Of a stretch of DNA of 53,221 nt, positions 1 to 8,406 are shown piece by piece. The DNA comes from Prevotella sp. UBA2746 (GTDB taxonomy: Bacteria; Bacteroidota; Bacteroidia; Bacteroidales; Bacteroidaceae), in contig DEJO01000020.1 in the NCBI GenBank assembly GCA_002353555.1, positions 22,515-75,735 on the forward strand. Reading direction: 5' to 3'. Under the pieces are notes generated by a model, which saw only the letters and a program-made list of their open reading frames with translations, made no database searches and had not been told where the DNA came from. Numbering within the stretch: the stretch's first letter is position 1; each line of letters opens with the position of its first letter. Position numbers and translations under genes: made by a program.

Positions 1-734
1 CATACTGCCATGAAGTAGTTGTACTCCTCGTCGCCGCGGTGGTTGGGGTTCTGCTTCTGCTTTTCTGCCCCGACGAGTGCTGCTGCCGCGCTGCGGTGGT
101 GTCCGTCGGCGATGTATAGGCTTGGCATCTTGGCGAACTCGTTGGTGATGGTCGCGATGTCTTTGTCGTCGGCGACGCACCAGAACTGGTGGCGGAAGCC
201 GTCGATGGGTGCTATGAAGTCGTAGACGGGCTGGGTTGCGGCGTATCGCATGATGAGCGTGTTGAGCACGTCGTTGTCGGGATAGGCGAAGAAGACGGGC
301 TCGATGTTGGCATTGTTGACGCGTACGTGCTTCATGCGGTCTTCTTCCTTGTCGCGGCGCGTGAGCTCGTGTTTCTTGATGACTCCCTTGGCGTAGTCGT
401 CGCAATGGGCACAGACGACGAGTCCGTACTGGGTCTTGCCGTTCATGGTCTGTGCGTAGATGTAATACTGTTCTTTCTCGTCCTGGAGGAGCCATCCGTT
501 GTCTTGGAAGAGCTGGAAGTTCTCGGCTGCCTTCTCGTAGACGCGCGGGTCGTACTCGCTGGTGCCGGGGGGAAAGTTGATTTCGGGTTTGATGATGCGG
601 TAGAGGCTCATCGGGTTGTCGCCGGCTTCGGCGCGTGCCTCGTCAGAGTCGAGCACGTCGTAGGGTCGGCTTTCTACTTTCTCCACCAGCTGCTGGGGTG
701 GACGGATGCCTTTGAATGGTTTTACTATTGCCAT
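1..734 (-). CDS. DUF1015 family protein (3' end cut off by window edge)
   Basis: The reverse strand is open from an ATG at 734 to the window edge, giving 244 codons with no stop, so the C-terminus is missing. The N-terminus begins MAIVKPFKGIRPP and contains RPYDVLDSDEAR, the start typical of DUF1015 proteins; ADGHHRSAAA near the edge is the family's conserved histidine-rich motif. The biochemical role of DUF1015 is not established; in Bacteroidetes it often lies near serine biosynthesis genes, which cannot be checked here. It has its own promoter at 761-792 and is separated from the yggS-like gene by about 125 nt. Family call is confident; function unknown. Confidence 0.85.
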   Translation of the reverse strand, partial: MAIVKPFKGIRPPQQLVEKVESRPYDVLDSDEARAEAGDNPMSLYRIIKPEINFPPGTSEYDPRVYEKAAENFQLFQDNGWLLQDEKEQYYIYAQTMNGKTQYGLVVCAHCDDYAKGVIKKHELTRRDKEEDRMKHVRVNNANIEPVFFAYPDNDVLNTLIMRYAATQPVYDFIAPIDGFRHQFWCVADDKDIATITNEFAKMPSLYIADGHHRSAAAALVGAEKQKQNPNHRGDEEYNYFMAV

Positions 735-760
735 GTTTTTTCAGATTTAATGTTTCCGTT

Positions 761-792
761 GCAAAAATAAGAAATTATCGGCAGACGGCAAA
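761..792 (-). promoter_or_regulatory. Bacteroidetes-type promoter of the DUF1015 gene
   Basis: On the minus strand, TTTG (789-792) is followed by a 19-nt spacer and TATTTTTGC (761-769). This matches the Bacteroidetes sigma-ABfr consensus TTTG-N19-21-TAnnTTTG. The start codon lies about 27 nt downstream of the -7 box. Confidence 0.8.
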
Positions 793-859
793 GGGGAGAG
801 CGGAAAAAGATTGCCGCCTGCCCTCGCGTCCCATCAGTTGACGCGCCGTACGTGCGCGC

Positions 860-1531
860 TCAGTAGACGCGCGGTCCGAAGATGGTGGTGCCGATGCGCA
901 CCATGGTACTGCCGTGGCTGACGGCTATGGGGTAGTCGTTGCTCATGCCCCAGCTGCGCTCACGGAAGTTGTCGTCGTCGGCGAAGTGGCGTGCTTTGAC
1001 CTCGTCGAAGAAGTCGCTGGCGGTCTGGAACTCGCGTGCAATCTGCACCTCGTCGTCGGTGTTGGATGCCATCATCATCAGTCCGCATATCTGCACATGT
1101 TCCATCGTGCGCCATTCGCCCTCGTCGAGCATCTGGCGGCACTCGTCGAGGGTGAGTCCGTACTTGGTGGCTTCCTCGGCAATGTGCAGTTCGAGCAGCA
1201 CCTTGATGGTTCGTGCGTGGCGCCGTGCCTGCTTGTCTATCTCGCGCAGGAGCTTCAGCGAGTCTACCGCTTCCACCATATCTATATATGGGGCGATGTA
1301 CTTCACCTTGTTGGTCTGGAGGTGGCCGATGAAGTGCCAGCGTATGTCCTTGGGCAACGCCTCTACCTTGTGGCGCAGCTCCTGCTCGTGGCTCTCGCCG
1401 AAGACGCGCTGGCCTTCGTCGTAAGCCGCCATAATGTATTCGTCGGGGTGATACTTGCTGATGGCTACCAGCTTCACGCCCTCTGGCAGGCTCTCTCTGA
1501 CCCTGCGCAGGTTTCCTTTTACGTCGTACAT
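860..1531 (-). CDS. YggS/PLPBP-type pyridoxal phosphate homeostasis protein
   Basis: This 223-residue protein matches the YggS/PROSC family, which binds PLP and helps keep vitamin B6 and amino-acid pools balanced; it is cytosolic and has no known catalytic activity. VKLVAISKYHP carries the PLP lysine, WHFIGHLQTNK is the family signature, and GLMMMAS and SWGMSNDYPIAVSHGSTMVRIGTTIFG form the C-terminal phosphate-binding part. The frame is open further upstream, but the ATG at 1531 (MYDVKGNLRRV) fits the family length. It lies 25 nt downstream of the DUF4494 gene and is probably co-transcribed with it. Confidence 0.9.
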   Translation of the reverse strand: MYDVKGNLRRVRESLPEGVKLVAISKYHPDEYIMAAYDEGQRVFGESHEQELRHKVEALPKDIRWHFIGHLQTNKVKYIAPYIDMVEAVDSLKLLREIDKQARRHARTIKVLLELHIAEEATKYGLTLDECRQMLDEGEWRTMEHVQICGLMMMASNTDDEVQIAREFQTASDFFDEVKARHFADDDNFRERSWGMSNDYPIAVSHGSTMVRIGTTIFGPRVY

Positions 1532-1556
1532 TTTTTTTGAAGGATTTACCTCCCTT

Positions 1557-2015
1557 TTAATTATCCGCCTTTGCCTGATGTTCGAAGACGTCCATGATGG
1601 TGGTCTCGTTGATGGCTGCAATGACGTAGTCAATCATCGTGCCGCCCATCACCTCGTCGATGTTCTTCACTGCCCCGTTCAGGTTGGCAGCCTGGACGAG
1701 ATAGTAGACGCTGGAGCGCTTCTCCTTCTCCGTCTTCTCGTCAATGGTGATGAACTGGAGCTTCGCCTTGTACCAGCGGTCGTCGTTGGCGTTCTCAGAG
1801 AAGAACACCTCGCCGTAGCTGGCTGGCGTGATGGCCTTCACGTCGAACTCGCCGCTGATATATACCGACATCTCCTTGGTGATGCGTTCCTCGGCCTCGC
1901 CAAACGACAGGGCGTCGACAACGTAACTCTCTACAACTTTCTTCTGAAGACCGTCTTCCATGGTCTTGTCATAACGTACCTTGGTCTCAAACCATTGTGC
2001 TGTTCTGCTTCGCAT
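1557..2015 (-). CDS. DUF4494 domain protein
   Basis: A 152-residue soluble protein starting MRSRTAQWFETKVRYDK, which is the conserved start of the Bacteroidetes-restricted DUF4494 family. No signal peptide or membrane segment is visible. The frame remains open upstream, but the upstream part would cover the promoter, so the ATG at 2015 is preferred. It is first in a likely two-gene unit with the yggS-like gene. Function is unknown; conserved pairing with a PLP-homeostasis gene is an inference from this locus only. Confidence 0.8.
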   Translation of the reverse strand: MRSRTAQWFETKVRYDKTMEDGLQKKVVESYVVDALSFGEAEERITKEMSVYISGEFDVKAITPASYGEVFFSENANDDRWYKAKLQFITIDEKTEKEKRSSVYYLVQAANLNGAVKNIDEVMGGTMIDYVIAAINETTIMDVFEHQAKADN

Positions 2016-2040
2016 ATCAAATTGTTTTCTGATTTTAGCT

Positions 2041-2073
2041 GCAAAATTACTTAAAAAGGTCAGGTTGACCAAA
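2041..2073 (-). promoter_or_regulatory. Bacteroidetes-type promoter of the DUF4494-yggS unit
   Basis: Minus-strand TTTG (2070-2073), 20-nt spacer, TAATTTTGC (2041-2049). The -7 box ends 25 nt before the ATG at 2015. Confidence 0.8.
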
Positions 2074-2113
2074 TAGTTTCGTGCGTTTTTTGAAAATTCG
2101 TACCTTTAAAGAT

Positions 2114-2181
2114 GGTACTTTCGCTCGACCATGACAAGAAAAACAAGTTTTTCTTTTGCATTGTCCTCGCTTATTTGTACC
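2114..2181 (+). repeat. Promoter-bearing imperfect palindrome, copy C
   Basis: A 68-bp imperfect palindrome bounded by GGTAC and GTACC with centre AAACAAGTTT. It aligns along its whole length with the element at 17629-17699 (read on the minus strand) and its centre and right half align with 17714-17776. The right half contains the -33 TTTG, and the terminal GTACC overlaps the -7 box of the aminotransferase promoter, so the promoter lies almost wholly within the repeat. Confidence 0.7.
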
Positions 2182-2186
2182 TTTGC
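2155..2186 (+). promoter_or_regulatory. Promoter of the aminotransferase/radical SAM unit
   Basis: TTTG (2155-2158), 19-nt spacer, TACCTTTGC (2178-2186), a perfect Bacteroidetes promoter. The ATG is 28 nt beyond the -7 box. The -33 box lies inside palindromic repeat copy C. Confidence 0.85.
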
Positions 2187-2214
2187 AACTTGATTGATAC
2201 AAACTATAACGCAA

Positions 2215-3420
2215 ATGCCTGAAATATCAGTACGCGGACACGAGATGCCGGAGTCGCCCATAAGGAAACTGGCTCCACTGGCTGCCGCAGCCAAGAAAAG
2301 AGGGACCAAGGTCTATCACCTGAACATAGGACAGCCCGACCTGCCCACTCCCCAGTGCGGACTGGATGCGCTGAAGAGCATCGACCGCACCGTATTGGAA
2401 TACTCGCCCAGCCAGGGCTACCTGAGCTACAGGGAAAAGCTGGTGGACTACTATGCCAAATACAACATCAACGTCACGGCAGACGACATCATCATCACCA
2501 GCGGAGGCTCTGAAGCAGTGCTCTTCGCCTTCATGTCGTGCCTGAACCCTGGCGACGAGATTATCGTGCCAGAGCCCGCCTACGCCAACTACATGGCTTT
2601 TGCCATCTCTGCCGGTGCCAAGATACGCACCATTGCCACCACCATTGACGAAGGCTTCTCGCTGCCCAAGGTGGAGAAGTTTGAGGAACTTATCAACGAG
2701 CGCACACGTGCCATCATGATCTGCAACCCCAACAACCCCACGGGCTACCTCTACACACGCCGCGAGATGAACCAGATACGCGACATGGTCAAGAAGTACG
2801 ACCTGTACCTCTTCTCCGACGAGGTCTACCGCGAGTACATCTATACAGGGTCGCCCTACATCTCAGCCTGCCACCTGGAAGGCATCGAGCAGAACGTGGT
2901 GCTCATCGATTCCGTCTCAAAACGCTATTCTGAATGCGGCATACGCATAGGAGCACTCATCACCAAGAATGCCGAGATACGCAAGGCTGTCATGAAGTTC
3001 TGCCAGGCCCGACTCTCGCCGCCACTCATCGGACAGATTGTAGCCGAGGCTTCACTCGACGCACCAGAAGAATACTATCGTGACGTCTATGACGAGTATG
3101 TGGAGCGCAGGAAGTGTCTCATCGACGGTCTCAATCTCATCCCCGGTGTCTATTCGCCCATCCCCATGGGTGCCTTCTATACGGTTGCTAAGTTGCCCGT
3201 AGACGACTCCGAGAAGTTCTGCCGCTGGTGTCTGGAAGAATTCAGCTACGAAGGCGAGACTGTCATGATGGCTCCTGCCGCAGGTTTCTATACCACCCCA
3301 GGGGCAGGCATCAACCAAGTGCGCATAGCCTACGTACTGAAGAAACCCGACCTGGAACGTGCCCTCGTCGTATTGAAAAAAGCTTTAGAGGCTTACCCAG
3401 GGCGTGTCGACGAAGAATAG
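2215..3420 (+). CDS. Class I/II PLP-dependent aminotransferase
   Basis: A 401-residue fold-type I aminotransferase. The N-terminal HLNIGQPDLPTP, the GGSEAVLFAF segment, CNPNNPTGYLYT, FSDEVYREY and the Schiff-base lysine in DSVSKRYSECGIRIG are all in place, so the enzyme should be active. The amino-acid substrate cannot be read from sequence; aspartate or aromatic/branched-chain aminotransferase are the likely options. The start MPEISVRGHEMPESP is preferred over an upstream in-frame codon because it lies a normal distance from the promoter. Its 3' end overlaps the radical SAM gene by 17 bp, suggesting translational coupling. Confidence 0.9.
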   Translation: MPEISVRGHEMPESPIRKLAPLAAAAKKRGTKVYHLNIGQPDLPTPQCGLDALKSIDRTVLEYSPSQGYLSYREKLVDYYAKYNINVTADDIIITSGGSEAVLFAFMSCLNPGDEIIVPEPAYANYMAFAISAGAKIRTIATTIDEGFSLPKVEKFEELINERTRAIMICNPNNPTGYLYTRREMNQIRDMVKKYDLYLFSDEVYREYIYTGSPYISACHLEGIEQNVVLIDSVSKRYSECGIRIGALITKNAEIRKAVMKFCQARLSPPLIGQIVAEASLDAPEEYYRDVYDEYVERRKCLIDGLNLIPGVYSPIPMGAFYTVAKLPVDDSEKFCRWCLEEFSYEGETVMMAPAAGFYTTPGAGINQVRIAYVLKKPDLERALVVLKKALEAYPGRVDEE

Positions 3421-4321
3421 AATCAACGACTTCGGCACATGGATCAGGCAACGGTTCCCCTTCCGTGTGCAGAAGCTGTCTATCGATGCAGGATTCTCAT
3501 GTCCCAACCGCGACGGAAGGATAGGAACGGGTGGGTGCATCTATTGTGACAACCGCACGTTCAACCCAGCTTATTGCGATAACAAACTGAGCGTTAGCCA
3601 GCAGCTGGAACGAGGCAAGGCGTTCTTTGCCAAGAAATATCCCTGCATGAAGTATCTGGCTTACTTTCAGGCGTATACCAACACTTATGCTCCACTCAGC
3701 CAGCTGGCTCCGCTCTACGAGGAAGCTTTGCAGGTAGAGGACGTCGTGGGATTGGTCATCGGCACGCGACCCGATTGCGTGAGCACCGAGCTCCTGGACT
3801 ATCTCGCAAGCCTGCCCGTCTTCGTACTGTTAGAATATGGTATAGAGAGTTGCAACGACGGGACGTTGAAACGAATCAACCGTGGACACGACTTCGAGTG
3901 TGTGAGAAGGATTGTCGGCGAGACACACCGACGGGGACTGCTCACGGGCGGACACGTCATTCTGGGACTGCCGGGCGAAGACGAGGCTGAAAGCATCCGA
4001 CAGGCTGGCATCATCTCACAACTGCCCCTCGACATCCTGAAGATACATCAGATGCAGGTCATCCAGGGCACACGCCTCGCAGAGCTATACCAGCAGGAAC
4101 CCTTTCACGTCTATAGCGTAGAAGAATACGTCAGGCTCGTCAGCCTATACGTCAGCCACCTACGCCCTACCCTCGTCCTTGAACGATTCGTCAGCCAGTC
4201 GCCACCACAACTGCTCCTCGCCCCCAGATGGGGCATTAAGAACCATGAGTTCACCCACCTTCTGGAACGATACATGGAGAAGACGGATACGTGGCAAGGG
4301 AAGGCTTGCTCTACACCTTGA
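3404..4321 (+). CDS. TIGR01212/YhcC-type radical SAM protein
   Basis: A 305-residue radical SAM protein. The cluster-binding cysteines are C33, C45 and C48 (CPNRDGRIGTGGCIYC), the longer spacing typical of the YhcC/TIGR01212 group rather than CxxxCxxC. GHVILGLPGEDE is the SAM-binding glycine-rich stretch and WGIKNHEF is near the C-terminus. The physiological substrate of this group is not known to me. The start is a GTG inside the end of the aminotransferase gene; no later ATG keeps the cluster motif. The 3' end overlaps the convergent gldB-like gene by 11 bp. Confidence 0.85.
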   Translation: MSTKNRINDFGTWIRQRFPFRVQKLSIDAGFSCPNRDGRIGTGGCIYCDNRTFNPAYCDNKLSVSQQLERGKAFFAKKYPCMKYLAYFQAYTNTYAPLSQLAPLYEEALQVEDVVGLVIGTRPDCVSTELLDYLASLPVFVLLEYGIESCNDGTLKRINRGHDFECVRRIVGETHRRGLLTGGHVILGLPGEDEAESIRQAGIISQLPLDILKIHQMQVIQGTRLAELYQQEPFHVYSVEEYVRLVSLYVSHLRPTLVLERFVSQSPPQLLLAPRWGIKNHEFTHLLERYMEKTDTWQGKACSTP

Positions 4322-5114
4322 AGTCGGAAAAATCTGCCATCTTCAAGAGTTCTTCGTAAGAAACTTTAGGATTTTCGTGAATGTAGTTTTCCACGGCTTT
4401 CACATACTTGTTGGTAAACACATGACGCTCCAGAGACTGGTTGACAATCCATTGGATTTTAGCCATGTGAAGGTCGCGCTCTTCCTGTGGCCGCATGTCG
4501 AAGTCTTTCAGGGGATACTGGCTCATCAGGAAGAAGGTGAGCGCGTCGGGCAAGATCATGTCGCGGCGCATCTGGCTGCGCTGGGAAGGCGAATAGAAGC
4601 GAAGGTACAGAGGATAGTTCTCCCCAAGATACTTGTCGAGAGAGATGCCGATGGACTGGTTGCCAACGACGATGCTCTGGTCAAGGGCTGAAATCTGCGC
4701 ATACACCTTAGGCACTTCCATGTCTGGGAACCAACGCTTCAGCTTCGTGAACGAGGTGTTCAGCTCCTTGTTCAGGTCGGACATGTCGGCAAAGCGTGTC
4801 TCCGTGTCGGCAATGAGCGTCTGTAGCGTGGTGTCCTGGTAGAACTTCAGAAACTTCGTGTTGATTTCCGGGTCGGTAGCGTTGCCCAACTTCAGCACGT
4901 CTTCCAATAGCGTACGTGTCTCGATGGGATATTCCGTGTTCATCTCTTGCAAGGCCGAGAAGTCGCCCGTGGTGAGATAGCGGAACTCCAGACGGTCGTA
5001 ACGGTCTATTTCCATCAAAGGTGTCTGCACGGCTTCATCCTGCTGAAGCTTGAACTGGCAAGCCACGCAGAATATCATAGACAACAGGGTCAATATGTAG
5101 TACACCTTTTTCAT
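4311..5114 (-). CDS. gldB: GldB-like gliding motility lipoprotein
   Basis: A 267-residue protein with a lipoprotein signal: hydrophobic start MKKVYYILTLLSMIFCVAC with the acylated cysteine at 19. The body (RYDRLEFRYLTTGDFSALQ; SIGISLDKYLGENYPLY; MILPDALTFFLMSQYP) resembles GldB, a lipoprotein needed for gliding in Flavobacterium and found in many non-gliding Bacteroidetes with type IX secretion. It is shorter than flavobacterial GldB (about 320 residues). It has its own promoter at 5143-5175 and ends inside the convergent radical SAM gene. The role in a non-glider is uncertain. Confidence 0.75.
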   Translation of the reverse strand: MKKVYYILTLLSMIFCVACQFKLQQDEAVQTPLMEIDRYDRLEFRYLTTGDFSALQEMNTEYPIETRTLLEDVLKLGNATDPEINTKFLKFYQDTTLQTLIADTETRFADMSDLNKELNTSFTKLKRWFPDMEVPKVYAQISALDQSIVVGNQSIGISLDKYLGENYPLYLRFYSPSQRSQMRRDMILPDALTFFLMSQYPLKDFDMRPQEERDLHMAKIQWIVNQSLERHVFTNKYVKAVENYIHENPKVSYEELLKMADFSDFKV

Positions 5115-5142
5115 TTAATGCTGATGAGAAGTTTAATCGGTT

Positions 5143-5175
5143 GCAAAAGTACTAAAAACATTTTAAAATGGCAAA
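5143..5175 (-). promoter_or_regulatory. Bacteroidetes-type promoter of the gldB-like gene
   Basis: Minus-strand TTTG (5172-5175), 20-nt spacer, TACTTTTGC (5143-5151), 28 nt upstream of the ATG. Confidence 0.8.
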
Positions 5176-5277
5176 CAATTTGCTAAAAAAGTTAAATCGA
5201 ATGCCAAAAATCCCCGTTTTAACTTTAATTTATTGAAATTCCAACGCTCATTTATGTCGTTTTTCCTGCCAAGTCTG

Positions 5278-5286
5278 TAACTTTGC
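5278..5286 (+). promoter_or_regulatory. -7 box upstream of the DUF4861 gene
   Basis: TAACTTTGC is a good -7 element, 58 nt before the ATG. No convincing TTTG is seen 19-21 nt upstream, so this promoter is incomplete by consensus. The rest of the 230-bp divergent gap is AT-rich and featureless. Confidence 0.55.
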
Positions 5287-5344
5287 ACAACACCAGACAC
5301 ACTTCCACCGAAATAAACATAAACGAAAATATAAACAACAAATC

Positions 5345-6586
5345 ATGATGAAAACCTTCAAGCAAATGCTCACGCTAACGCTGGCTGCCGTTGCCATGAA
5401 CGCTTATGCACAGCAGTCGTTCACCATTCAAGTGAAGAACCCCACCAAGGAGGTACGTGCCGACCAGCCCGTCGTCCTGCAACTGGACAAATACAACAAC
5501 GTCCAGTCGGCCATTGTGACAGTAGACGGCAAGGAGATTCCGTCGCAACTCGACGACCTGAACCGTGACGGATTCTACGATGAGTTGTGCTTCCTCGCCG
5601 ACTTAGACAAGAAGCAGACGCGCACTTATACCATAACGCTACTTGATAGCGGTGAACCGCGCCAGTACCAGCCGCGCACGTTTGCCGAACTGATGTTGCG
5701 CAACCCCAAGGTGCAGGAAAAGAACAAGCAGGACTTCTATATCACGGAGATTACCGTTCCTAAGGAATTGGAAGACCCCTACCACATGGTACACCACCAC
5801 GGAGTGGCGTTTGAAAGCGAACTGATTGCCATTCGAGTGTACTACGATCAGAGACAGACACTCGACCTCTATGGAAAGTATAACAAACAACTGGAAATCA
5901 AAGACACTCAGTTCTATACGACCGACGAGCAGAAGGCCATGGGATATGGTGACGACGTGCTCTGGTGTGGAAGCACTTTCGGGCTGGGAGCCTTCCGCGG
6001 ATGGGACGGAGAAAAGCCTACGATGATTTCAGACGTCATCAACCGCACGCAACGCATCGTGGCGAAGGGACCTGTGCGCACCATCGTAGAATTGGAAGAC
6101 AGGGGTTGGAAAGCCGACGAGCGCGTTCCACGACTGAATATGACTGTACGGTATACGCTCTATGCTGGTCACAGAGACCTTGACGTAGATGTATTCTTCA
6201 ACCGCAACGTCAAGGAACTCAGCTTCTCTACGGGGCTTATCAACGTGAAAGGCTCTGAAGAATTTTCAGACCGCGAAGGCTTGCGCGGATGCTGGGGATC
6301 CGACTTCCCCTCTGGGGCAAAGGACTCTATCGCCCACCCCAGGGAGACGGTGGGACTGGGCATCTTCGTTCCTGACGAATATCGCAAGTGTGAGGAACCT
6401 GCTACGAAAGACAACTATGCTTTTGTCGTTGGGACGGAAGGTCGTCATATCCACTACAAACTGGTATATACGAGTGACAAGGAGAAGTTTGGATTTCACT
6501 CTGCCAAAGACTGGTTCATGTTCCTCAAGGAATGGCGCAGGCAGATGAAGGAGCCCAACGAAATTAGCATGCCGCAAGCGATTTGA
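5345..6586 (+). CDS. Secreted DUF4861 family protein
   Basis: A 413-residue protein with a signal peptide (MMKTFKQMLTLTLAAVAMNAYA, cleavage before QQ) followed by a beta-rich domain matching DUF4861, for example LNRDGFYDELCFLADL and HHHGVAFESELIAIRVYYD. DUF4861 proteins are commonly found in Bacteroidetes pectin and uronic-acid utilisation loci, but no glycoside hydrolase or SusCD pair is adjacent here, so a periplasmic sugar-related role is only inferred. Either ATG of the MM pair could be used. A T-rich stem-loop follows the stop. Confidence 0.8.
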   Translation: MMKTFKQMLTLTLAAVAMNAYAQQSFTIQVKNPTKEVRADQPVVLQLDKYNNVQSAIVTVDGKEIPSQLDDLNRDGFYDELCFLADLDKKQTRTYTITLLDSGEPRQYQPRTFAELMLRNPKVQEKNKQDFYITEITVPKELEDPYHMVHHHGVAFESELIAIRVYYDQRQTLDLYGKYNKQLEIKDTQFYTTDEQKAMGYGDDVLWCGSTFGLGAFRGWDGEKPTMISDVINRTQRIVAKGPVRTIVELEDRGWKADERVPRLNMTVRYTLYAGHRDLDVDVFFNRNVKELSFSTGLINVKGSEEFSDREGLRGCWGSDFPSGAKDSIAHPRETVGLGIFVPDEYRKCEEPATKDNYAFVVGTEGRHIHYKLVYTSDKEKFGFHSAKDWFMFLKEWRRQMKEPNEISMPQAI

Positions 6587-6598
6587 CTTTGGAGAGTT

Positions 6599-6636
6599 AG
6601 CCGCATGAGACTTCCTGCCGCACTCTGGCTTTTTTT
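6599..6636 (+). terminator. Probable intrinsic terminator after DUF4861
   Basis: AGCC (6599-6602) and GGCT (6627-6630) with an inner GAG/CTC pairing form an imperfect stem followed by a seven-T run. The stem is interrupted, so strength is uncertain. Confidence 0.45.
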
Positions 6637-6683
6637 GTCCGTGCAAACATAATAAGACGGAGGTTTCTGCGTTTAATTAGATA

Positions 6684-7664
6684 ATGACGACAAGACAACA
6701 CCACACCATATATCGTTGGACAAAGTACCTGATGGGGCTTTGTCTGACGTTGTGTTGTGGACTGACGGCCATGGCTCAGGAGAGTCAGACGGGGTACAAC
6801 TTCCTCAGGCTTCCCGTTAGTGCACATGCGGCTGCGCTTGGTGGCGACAACATCACCATTATTGAAGACGATGCTTCGCTTGTCTTCTCTAATCCGGCTC
6901 TTGCTGCTTCGGTTTCCGACCGCACCATCAGCCTCAGTTATATGAACTATATGAGTGGTGTCAACTACGGAGGAGCTTCCTACACCAAGGTCATCAAGGA
7001 GAAATTTACCGTCACGGGAGGTGCCCAGTACATCAACTACGGCTCCATGAAGGAAGTGGACGAAAACAACGTGCAGACGGGTGATTTCTCGGCTAACGAC
7101 ATCACCCTGAACGGAACGCTTGCCTATCAGTTGGGCAAACGATTTGTTGGCGGCATCACGGCTAAGTTCATTATGTCCTACATAGGTAGCTACAGTGCGA
7201 TGGCGGTTGGCGTTGACTTGGGTATCAACTATTATGACCCTGAGCACGAATGGAGTATCTCTGCCGTCGCCAAGAACCTGGGCGGAGAAATCAAGGCTTT
7301 CGATGATGACTACAACAAGATGCCGTTTGACCTTCAGATAGGTGTCAGCAAGACGTTTCAAGGTGCTCCGTTCAGAGTGTCGGCTACACTTACGGACATG
7401 ACTCACTACAACTATCGGTTCATTAACCACCTCAGTCTGGGTGTAGACATCCTGCTCTCTGACCAGTTCTGGCTGGGTGGCGGTTACAACTTCCGCAGGG
7501 CCAAGGAGATGAACATCGTCAGTAGCGACGAAGAGAGCAACCACGGAGCAGGTCTCACATTGGGTGCAGGCATCAACCTCGACCGTTTCAAGCTGAATGT
7601 CAGCTACGGTAAGTTCCATGTCTCATCTCACTCGCTCCTCTTCAATGCCGCTCTTAATATATAA
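6684..7664 (+). CDS. porQ: Type IX secretion system protein PorQ
   Basis: A 326-residue predicted outer-membrane beta-barrel of the PorQ family, part of the PorU-PorV-PorQ-PorZ attachment complex that cleaves sorting domains and anchors cargo on the cell surface. A signal peptide ends near GLTAMAQ. The mature start FLRLPVSAHAAALGG is the PorV/PorQ-family signature, and the chain ends in barrel-like alternating strands. PorQ next to cmk is a recurring Bacteroidetes arrangement. An internal ATG at residue 17 is an alternative start that still leaves a signal peptide. Confidence 0.88.
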   Translation: MTTRQHHTIYRWTKYLMGLCLTLCCGLTAMAQESQTGYNFLRLPVSAHAAALGGDNITIIEDDASLVFSNPALAASVSDRTISLSYMNYMSGVNYGGASYTKVIKEKFTVTGGAQYINYGSMKEVDENNVQTGDFSANDITLNGTLAYQLGKRFVGGITAKFIMSYIGSYSAMAVGVDLGINYYDPEHEWSISAVAKNLGGEIKAFDDDYNKMPFDLQIGVSKTFQGAPFRVSATLTDMTHYNYRFINHLSLGVDILLSDQFWLGGGYNFRRAKEMNIVSSDEESNHGAGLTLGAGINLDRFKLNVSYGKFHVSSHSLLFNAALNI

Positions 7665-7710
7665 TTGGTAAATGACAATTCACTATTAAAATAATCACAA
7701 TTAACTATCC

Positions 7711-8397
7711 ATGAAACAACTCACCATCGCCATTGACGGACATTCCTCTTGCGGAAAGAGTACGATGGCAAAAGACTTAGCCAAGGAAATAGGTTACATC
7801 TACGTAGACACGGGAGCCATGTACCGTTCCGTAACGCTCTATGCCATGCGTCAAGGACTCATCGACGCTGAAGGCAACATCAATGTCGAAGAATTGGAAA
7901 AGCAGCTGGCTGACATCAATATCTCGTTCCAACTGAATAAAGAGACAGGACGCCCTGACACGTTCCTGAACGGAGAAAATGTGGAAGCGCAAATCCGCAC
8001 GATGGAGGTGTCGGCTCATGTAAGCCCTGTCGCTACCCTGCCCTTCGTCAGGAGAAAACTCGTTGAAGAACAGCAGAAGATGGGCGAAGGTGGAGGCATT
8101 GTCATGGACGGGCGTGATATAGGTACCGTTGTCTTCCCCAATGCCGACCTGAAAATCTTCGTTACGGCAAGTGCCGAAGTACGAGCTGAACGGCGCTATA
8201 AGGAACTGAAAGAGAAAGGCGAAGCAGCTGACTATGACGAGATATTGGAAAACGTGAAGCAACGCGACTACATAGACACTCATCGTGAGACGTCACCATT
8301 GAGAAAGGCTGACGATGCGCTTGAACTGGACAATAGTCACATGACCATCGACGAACAACGTCAATGGCTACTTGACCGTGTTCGGGAAAGAATATAG
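7711..8397 (+). CDS. cmk: (d)CMP kinase
   Basis: A 228-residue cytidylate kinase, which phosphorylates CMP and dCMP with ATP. The P-loop is GHSSCGKST at residues 9-17, YVDTGAMYRSVTLYA is the NMP-binding region, and VMDGRDIGTVVFPNADLKIF is the family signature, followed by the RRYKEL lid. Length is normal. It starts 46 nt after porQ and probably shares its transcript. The 3' end meets convergent ispH after only 9 nt. Confidence 0.95.
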   Translation: MKQLTIAIDGHSSCGKSTMAKDLAKEIGYIYVDTGAMYRSVTLYAMRQGLIDAEGNINVEELEKQLADINISFQLNKETGRPDTFLNGENVEAQIRTMEVSAHVSPVATLPFVRRKLVEEQQKMGEGGGIVMDGRDIGTVVFPNADLKIFVTASAEVRAERRYKELKEKGEAADYDEILENVKQRDYIDTHRETSPLRKADDALELDNSHMTIDEQRQWLLDRVRERI

Positions 8398-8406
8398 GAT
8401 GTGAGA

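Noticed and set aside
189..770. 193-residue plus-strand frame at the left edge
   Set aside because: It is the mirror of the DUF1015 gene, which has family motifs, a promoter and a proper start on the other strand.
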